A DNA stretch of 28,162 bases from JAFIEN01 sp051859505. GTDB taxonomy: Bacteria > Pseudomonadota > Alphaproteobacteria > Rhodobacterales > Rhodobacteraceae. Below are positions 23,856-28,162 of this stretch, one piece after another. The notes under the pieces were generated by a model. That model ran no database searches and was not told the DNA's origin. It worked only from the letters and a program-made list of their open reading frames with translations. The position numbers and the translations under genes were made by a program. The stretch is taken from the NCBI GenBank assembly GCA_051859505.1, contig JBHYFN010000048.1:1-28162 (forward strand), read 5' to 3'. Each line of letters begins with the position of its first letter. The stretch's first letter is position 1.

Positions 23856-24469
23856 GGTTCACCGTCGCCATCGACGGGCCGGCCGCGGCGGGCAAGGGCA
23901 CGATCGGGCGGGCGCTGGCGGCGCGGTTCGGCTTTGCGCATCTGGATACGGGGCTTCTCTATCGCGCCGTGGGGGCCAGGGTTCTGGCCGGGGCCGATCC
24001 GGTGGCGGCGGCCCGGGCGCTGACGGCGGCGGATCTTGCGGCCGAGGGGTTGCGGGGGCCCGAGGTGGCCGATGCCGCCAGCCGGGTGGCGGCGATCCCG
24101 GAGGTGCGCGCGGCGCTTGTCGATTTCCAGCGCGGTTTTGCGCGGTGCGAGGGCGGCGCGGTGCTGGACGGGCGCGATATCGGAACGGTGATCTGTCCGG
24201 GCGCCGAGGTGAAGCTTTTTGTCACCGCAAGCCCCGAGGTCCGCGCCGGGCGGCGGTATCGGGAGCTTTGTGCCGCGGGGCACGAGACCGATCCCGAGCG
24301 GGTTCTGGCGGATGTGCGGGCGCGGGATGCGCGCGACATGGGCCGGGCCGATGCGCCGCTTGTGGCGGCCGAGGATGCGGAGGTTCTGGATACCTCGGAG
24401 CTTGGGATCGACGAGGCGGTCGCGCGGGCGGTGGCCATAGTGCGCGCGCGTCTGCCGGCCGGGGCCTGA
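23852..24469 (+). CDS. cmk: Cytidylate kinase
   Basis: 205 residues. It phosphorylates CMP and dCMP. The P-loop is GPAAAGKGT (9-17), followed by FAHLDTGLLYRAVG (the CMP-binding start), LDGRDIGTVICPGAEVKLFVTASPEVRAGRRYREL and RDARDMGRADAPLVAAEDAEVLDTSEL. All are family landmarks. The protein is shorter than E. coli Cmk (227), mainly in the CMP-binding insert. The start is GTG at 23852, overlapping the aroA stop; the cmk stop overlaps the next ATG by one base. In many proteobacteria rpsA follows aroA-cmk; here it does not. Confidence 0.96.
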   Translation: MRFTVAIDGPAAAGKGTIGRALAARFGFAHLDTGLLYRAVGARVLAGADPVAAARALTAADLAAEGLRGPEVADAASRVAAIPEVRAALVDFQRGFARCEGGAVLDGRDIGTVICPGAEVKLFVTASPEVRAGRRYRELCAAGHETDPERVLADVRARDARDMGRADAPLVAAEDAEVLDTSELGIDEAVARAVAIVRARLPAGA

Positions 24470-24855
24470 TGGCGGAAGGCGCGGCCGTGATCGAGATCCG
24501 GCGGGTCGGCTGGGGGGATGCGTTCCGGCGCTACCGGGTTCTGGTCGATGGCAGGGAATGCGGGGCCTTGCGGCTGGGCGGCAGGCTGGTGCTGGCCCAT
24601 GCCGGTGGGGTGGTCCGGGTCGAGGCGCGGATCGACTGGTGCGCGGCCGAGCCGCTTCTGTTCAGGCTGGCGCCGGGGCAGCGGGCGCTGGTCGAGGTGT
24701 TCAACCTGGCCGGTCTTTCCGGGGCGGCGCGCGGGGGGGAGGTTCTGGATCCGGGCAACTGGCTGGGTCTGAGGCTGGTCGAGCCGGGGGCGGAGGCGCT
24801 GGTGCGAGCCGGCCCTTGGGGGCGGGCGGGAGGCGCGTCGGAGGGGGAGGGATAG
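24469..24855 (+). CDS. Small beta-rich hypothetical protein co-translated with Cmk
   Basis: 128 residues. Its ATG shares an A with the cmk stop (TGATG), so it is almost certainly translated from the aroA-cmk mRNA. The sequence (VIEIRRVGWGDAFRRYRVLVDGRECGALRLGGRLVLAHAGGVVRVEARIDWCAAEPLLFRLAPGQRALVEVF) resembles a widespread small all-beta domain with the pattern RYRVxVDGxxxGxLxxG...xRIDWC. I recognise the pattern from uncharacterised bacterial proteins but know no function for it. There is no signal peptide and no clear membrane helix. The last 30 residues are Gly/Ala/Glu-rich and probably disordered. Confidence 0.8.
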   Translation: MAEGAAVIEIRRVGWGDAFRRYRVLVDGRECGALRLGGRLVLAHAGGVVRVEARIDWCAAEPLLFRLAPGQRALVEVFNLAGLSGAARGGEVLDPGNWLGLRLVEPGAEALVRAGPWGRAGGASEGEG

Positions 24856-24897
24856 GGATAGGCCCCCGGATCCCGGGACTTGCGGTGCCGTGGGCGG

Positions 24898-24921
24898 GCG
24901 GAAATTTGGCCAAATTTCCGC
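24898..24921. repeat. 24-base perfect palindrome, copy 1
   Basis: Half-site GCGGAAATTTGG (24898-24909) is followed by its exact complement CCAAATTTCCGC (24910-24921). It sits between the convergent small-protein gene and the dehydratase-like gene, directly beside dispersed-repeat copy 2. Copy 2 of the palindrome is at 28083-28106. Confidence 0.9.
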
Positions 24922-24923
24922 TT

Positions 24924-24987
24924 GGGGGGCTCTGCCCCCCGGCCCTTCGGGCCTCCCCCCGGGATATTTTCGAACAAAAGAAGCCGG
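24924..24987. repeat. Dispersed Rhodobacterales-type intergenic repeat, copy 2
   Basis: GGGGGGC-TC-TGCCCCCC hairpin, GGCC-CTTC-GGGCC hairpin, then TCCCCCCGGGATATTTT and AACAAAAGAAGCC. It is the same element as at 20192-20256, in the same orientation, here between two convergent genes where it may serve as a transcription terminator. Confidence 0.8.
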
Positions 24988-25026
24988 GAGGAGGTGCGGG
25001 ATCCTGGGGCGCTCAGTCCACCCCGG

Positions 25027-26259
25027 TCAGTCCACCCCGGCCGGGGCGCCGCCTGCGAAGATGTTGTCACCGTGGTAGCTGAGCGGGGCCTCCTGCATCT
25101 GCAGATGCAGGCCGGGGCGGGTCAGGGGATGGGCGGCGGCGAGATCCTCGTCGATCTCGATGCCGAGGCCGGGGGCGTCGGGCAGGCGGATATAGCCCTC
25201 CTCGATGGTGATCGAGTGTTTGATCAGGCCCATGTGGAAGGGCGTGTCGATCGTCTCGGCGATCAGGACATTGGGGCAGGTGGCGCAGAGCTGGATATTG
25301 GCGGCCCATTCGATCGGGCCGGCGTAAAGGTGCGGGGCGATCTGGGCGTTGTGGACCTCGGCAAGGGTGGCGATCTTCTTGGCCTCCCAGATGCCGCCGG
25401 CTCGGCCGAGCGCGGGTTGCAGGATGTTGGCGGCACCCGCGCGCAGGATGGCGGCGAACTCGGCCTTGGTGGTGAGGCGCTCGCCCGTGGCCACGGGCAC
25501 GCGGACGGCGCGGGCGACCTCGGCCATCGCGTCGATATTGTCGGGGGGGACGGGTTCCTCGTACCAGAGCGGCAGGTAGGGCTCGATCGCCTGGCCAAGC
25601 CGGATCGCGCCGCCGGTGGTGAACTGGCCATGCGTGCCGAAGAGGAGGTCCACCCGGCTGCCCACCGCCCCCCGGATCGCCTTGCAGAAGGCGACCGAGC
25701 GGTCGATGTCGAGCATCCCCGGGCTGTGCCCGCCGCGGATCGTATAGGGGCCGGCCGGGTCGAATTTCACCGCCGTATAGCCCTTGTCGGCCAGGTCGAG
25801 CGCGGATTCGGCGGCCATGTCGGGGTCGATCCAGAATTGCGGCTCGGCATGGTGGGGCAGGGGGTTGAGATAGCTGTAGGCCCGGATCCGGTCATGCACG
25901 CGGCCGCCCAGAAGCGCGTGGACGGGGCGGTCGCGGTCCTTGCCGAGGATATCCCAGCAGGCGATCTCGAGCCCTGACCAGGCCCCCATCACCGTCAGGT
26001 CGGGCCGTTGGGTGAAGCCCGAGGAATAGACGCGGCGGAACATCAGCTCGATATTCTCGGGGTTCTCGCCTTCCATGTGCCGTTCGAACACGTCGCGGAT
26101 CACGGCCTTCATCGCTTCGGGCCCGATACTCGAGGCGTAGCATTCGCCGTAGCCCACAATGCCGGTATCGGTCGTGACCTTCGGGATGATCCAGTAGCGC
26201 CCACCCCAGCCCGGCGGCGGCGGGGCGGTGATGATGATGTCGAGATCGGCGAGTTTCAT
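25027..26259 (-). CDS. Enolase-superfamily (MR/MLE, sugar-acid dehydratase-like) protein
   Basis: 410 residues. The capping domain is N-terminal and the barrel starts near residue 120. K165 (AVKFDPAGPYT), H210 (FGTHGQF), E234 (WYEEPVPPDN), E260 (ATGERLTT) and H310 (APHLYAGPI) line up with D-galactonate/mannonate dehydratase-type members. The first metal ligand, normally Asp two residues before the His, is G208. Spacing of 26 residues from G208 to E234 and from E234 to E260 is the same as the classical D-E-E spacing, so this is a substitution and not an indel. It may be a family with a different metal site, or inactive as a classical dehydratase. The substrate is unknown. It lies only 31 bases from the divergent GNAT start. 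Confidence 0.88.
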   Translation of the reverse strand: MKLADLDIIITAPPPPGWGGRYWIIPKVTTDTGIVGYGECYASSIGPEAMKAVIRDVFERHMEGENPENIELMFRRVYSSGFTQRPDLTVMGAWSGLEIACWDILGKDRDRPVHALLGGRVHDRIRAYSYLNPLPHHAEPQFWIDPDMAAESALDLADKGYTAVKFDPAGPYTIRGGHSPGMLDIDRSVAFCKAIRGAVGSRVDLLFGTHGQFTTGGAIRLGQAIEPYLPLWYEEPVPPDNIDAMAEVARAVRVPVATGERLTTKAEFAAILRAGAANILQPALGRAGGIWEAKKIATLAEVHNAQIAPHLYAGPIEWAANIQLCATCPNVLIAETIDTPFHMGLIKHSITIEEGYIRLPDAPGLGIEIDEDLAAAHPLTRPGLHLQMQEAPLSYHGDNIFAGGAPAGVD

Positions 26260-26290
26260 GGGCTATGGTCCTTGGAAAAGGGGCACTGGC

Positions 26291-26728
26291 ATGTCGGCTA
26301 TCATGATTCGTCTTCTGGGGCATGACGATCTGCCCCGGCTTCTGGCGGTGGCGGAGGGATTGTTCGATCACGCGATCGATCCGGTCCAGGCGCGGGCCTT
26401 TCTGGCCGATCCGCTGCATATGCTGGCGCTGGGTTTCGACGGCGATCTGGCCGTCGGCATGGCCTCGGGGACGGTGCTCTTGCATCCCGACAAGCCGCCC
26501 TCGCTGTTCGTCAACGAGGTCGGCACGCGCGAGGGGTGGGAGCGGCGGGGGATCGCCACCGCCGTTCTGAAGGCGCTGTTCGAGGCGGCCCGTGCGCGGG
26601 GCTGCAAGGGGATCTGGGTGGCGACCGAGACCGAGAATGCGGCGGCGCGGGCGCTTTATGAAAGCCTCGAGGGCGAGGCGCTTGGCTGCATCGCCTATGG
26701 CTGGGACGGGGCCTTCGACGAGGATTGA
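26291..26728 (+). CDS. GNAT-family N-acetyltransferase resembling aminoglycoside acetyltransferases
   Basis: 145 residues from ATG 26291, preceded by GGAAAAGGGG; an internal ATG at 26303 is a weaker alternative. The acetyl-CoA site is NEVGTREGWERRGIATAVLKALFEAARARGC (RRGIAT at 85-90), followed by WVATETENAAARALYESLEG, the usual beta5-alpha4 region. The FLADPLHMLALGFDGDLAVGMASG and HPDKPPSLFVNEV segments resemble the AAC(3)-I/AAC(6') side of the superfamily. Such similarity alone does not establish aminoglycoside activity. It is convergent with the TetA-type exporter. Confidence 0.92.
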   Translation: MSAIMIRLLGHDDLPRLLAVAEGLFDHAIDPVQARAFLADPLHMLALGFDGDLAVGMASGTVLLHPDKPPSLFVNEVGTREGWERRGIATAVLKALFEAARARGCKGIWVATETENAAARALYESLEGEALGCIAYGWDGAFDED

Positions 26729-26775
26729 CCCGGCCCGAGGCTACGAAGCTGCGGGCGCTGGCTTTCCGCGGGCCC

Positions 26776-26811
26776 GAGGGCGCAGGCGGGGGCGAGGGCG
26801 CAGGCGGGGGC
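26776..26811. repeat. Two exact tandem copies of an 18-base G-rich unit
   Basis: The unit starting GAGGGCGCAGG occurs at 26776-26793 and 26794-26811, and a GGGGGC remnant runs to 26820. It abuts the MFS stop codon (26821-26823, minus strand). Confidence 0.88.
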
Positions 26812-26820
26812 GGGGGCGGG

Positions 26821-28035
26821 TCATCGTGACCTGACGAGGGACCATCGCGGGGCGAGAAAGACCACAAGGCAGACCACCATCAGCCCCGCCGAGAGGGCGA
26901 AGGGCGCGCCGGGCAGGTAAAGCCCGGGGGGCGCGGTGAAGAACCAGAAGATCTGCGTCATCACCAGCGGCGACAGGATCGCCGCAAGCGCCCGGGCCGA
27001 GGCGATGGCGCCCTGCAGCTCGCCCTGCTGGTCGTCGCCTGCGCGCCGGCTCATGATGCCCTGCAAGGCGGGCGTGACCACCGCCCCCAGCGCCGTGACG
27101 GGGATGAAGGCGAGCGCGAGCCAGCCGTTCGTCACCAGCGACAGGAAGACGAAGGCGCAGAAGTTGAACAGGATCCCGTAGGTGATCGTGTACCGCTCGC
27201 CATAGCGGCGCAGGGCGATGCGGATCAGCCCGCCCTGCACCACGGCCACCGAAATGCCGAAGAAGGCCAGCGACAGGCCCACCATGGAAGGGGACCAGCC
27301 GAAGGCCTCCTTCGTGAAGAAGGCCCAGACCGCCGGATAGACGATGAAAGCGAATTCGTAGACGAAGACCAGAAACAGGAGCCGCCCCAGACCCGGCAGG
27401 GCCGAAAGCGCCCGCAGCGCGCCCAGGGGATTGGCGCGGGTGAGGGAAAAGGGGCGCCGGATCCGGTCGGTCACGGTTTCGGGCAGAACGAAATAGCCGA
27501 AGACCAGATTTGCGGCGGCCAGCGCTGCAGCGGCCAGAAAGGGCGCGCGGGTGCCGAATTCCGCCAGCAGCCCGCCGATCACCGGGCCCAGCACGAAGCC
27601 CGCGCCGAAAGCCGCGCCGACAAGGCCGAAATTCGCCGATTTCTGATCGGGCGGCGAGATGTCGGCGATATAGGCGGCGGCGGTGGCCTGGGTCGCGGCG
27701 GTGATGCCGCCGATGACGCGGGTTGCGAAGAGAAGCCAGATCGTGCCCGCCACCGCCATCACCAGATAGTCGATGCACATCACCAGAAGCGAGATCAGCA
27801 GCACCGGCCGCCGGCCGAACCGGTCCGAGAGCGAACCCAGCACCGGGCCGAAAAGGAACTGCATCACCGCGAAGGTGGTGGCCAGCACCCCGCCCCAGGC
27901 GGCGGCACTTCCGATGGTGCCGCCGGTCACTTCGGCGATCAGGTCGGGCATGACGGGCAGGATCAGGCCGATGCCCATGGCATCGAGCATCAGCGTGACG
28001 AGGATGAAGGCAAAGGCCTTGCGCCGGGGTGTCAC
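26821..28035 (-). CDS. Major facilitator superfamily exporter, TetA/DHA1 type
   Basis: 404 residues from GTG 28035, with GAGGG upstream; TetA proteins are about 400. An ATG at 28098 would add 21 Pro/Arg-rich residues and begin inside a palindromic repeat, so I prefer the GTG. The first helix has LDAMGIGLILPVMPDL, as in TetA. Motif A is GSLSDRFGRRPVLL (67-80), and motif C is GAAFGAGFVLGPVIGG. Twelve membrane segments can be read. Drug:proton antiport is the expected mechanism, but the substrate is not predictable and tetracycline resistance should not be assumed. Confidence 0.92.
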   Translation of the reverse strand: MTPRRKAFAFILVTLMLDAMGIGLILPVMPDLIAEVTGGTIGSAAAWGGVLATTFAVMQFLFGPVLGSLSDRFGRRPVLLISLLVMCIDYLVMAVAGTIWLLFATRVIGGITAATQATAAAYIADISPPDQKSANFGLVGAAFGAGFVLGPVIGGLLAEFGTRAPFLAAAALAAANLVFGYFVLPETVTDRIRRPFSLTRANPLGALRALSALPGLGRLLFLVFVYEFAFIVYPAVWAFFTKEAFGWSPSMVGLSLAFFGISVAVVQGGLIRIALRRYGERYTITYGILFNFCAFVFLSLVTNGWLALAFIPVTALGAVVTPALQGIMSRRAGDDQQGELQGAIASARALAAILSPLVMTQIFWFFTAPPGLYLPGAPFALSAGLMVVCLVVFLAPRWSLVRSR

Positions 28036-28082
28036 GAGGGGGCGCCCTCGGGTTGGCGCGCTGCGCGCGGGGCGGCGGGGGG

Positions 28083-28106
28083 GCGGAAATTTGACCAAAT
28101 TTCCGC
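28083..28106. repeat. 24-base palindrome, copy 2
   Basis: Half-sites GCGGAAATTTGA and CCAAATTTCCGC (one mismatch at the centre), otherwise identical to 24898-24921. It lies between the MFS gene and the gene beyond the window edge, and supplies the first codons of the longer, rejected MFS start. Confidence 0.88.
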
Positions 28107-28128
28107 GCGCCTCGGCACGGTCGGCGCC

Positions 28129-28162
28129 CTAGACATGGCCGATCTCCGACAGGAAGCGTGCA
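28129..28162 (-). CDS. Probable C-terminus of a minus-strand gene, truncated by the window
   Basis: On the minus strand the frame from the edge reads ARFLSEIGHV and then TAG (28131-28129). It ends 23 bases before the palindrome and 94 bases before the MFS start, a normal arrangement for a minus-strand neighbour. Ten residues are too few to assign a family, and this frame was chosen by plausibility only. Confidence 0.4.
   Translation of the reverse strand, partial: ARFLSEIGHV

Overview
The window reads as chromosomal DNA of an alphaproteobacterium, most likely of the order Rhodobacterales. The reasons are the very high GC content, codon use dominated by G/C third positions, the typical gene content (CobS/CobT, EI-Ntr PtsP, CP4-like AroA followed by Cmk) and intergenic repeats of a kind I associate with that group. 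There are 22 credible protein genes, two of them cut by the window edges. I see no tRNA, rRNA, CRISPR array, transposase or prophage gene. No gene-free stretch exceeds 300 bases; the longest is about 200 bases (20075-20274).

Left part (1-8 kb): the 3' part of a NYN nuclease with an OST-HTH domain (+); then on the minus strand trpA (4.8-4.0 kb), lldD (FMN-dependent L-lactate dehydrogenase) and an amylosucrase. A REP-like inverted pair separates trpA from lldD. The translation-associated ATPase ychF runs divergently from trpA. A cobalamin lower-ligand pair follows, with cobS (-) and cobT (+) transcribed divergently.

Middle part (8-17.8 kb): a 1345-residue, Ala/Pro/Glu-rich minus-strand protein has a small N-terminal domain resembling PilM/GspL, one central membrane segment and a C-terminal domain resembling PilP/GspC. 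A secreted SIMPL-domain protein is divergent from it. After a cluster of palindromes come metY (O-acetylhomoserine sulfhydrylase), a P-loop kinase-like gene in a locally AT-richer patch, a flavin-reductase-domain protein, a GNAT acetyltransferase, an EcsC-family protein and a small four-helix membrane protein.

Right part (17.8-28 kb): a minus-strand block of lysC, a SAM methyltransferase, ptsP and the small membrane protein. A plus-strand operon aroA-cmk-small beta-rich protein has overlapping stop and start codons. Then come an enolase-superfamily sugar-acid dehydratase-like gene (-), a second GNAT (+), a TetA-type MFS exporter (-) and the last codons of another minus-strand gene.

Most genes are housekeeping or central metabolism: amino acids (trpA, metY, lysC, aroA), cobalamin, lactate and sucrose use, and nitrogen-PTS signalling. 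The less ordinary parts are the PilM/GspL-plus-PilP/GspC-like long protein, three enzymes with substitutions at well-studied active-site positions (amylosucrase, AroA, the enolase-superfamily protein), several families of intergenic palindromes, and short tandem repeats that repeatedly begin at or next to stop codons. I do not see a clearly new multi-gene system. The 1345-residue protein is the best candidate for something undescribed.
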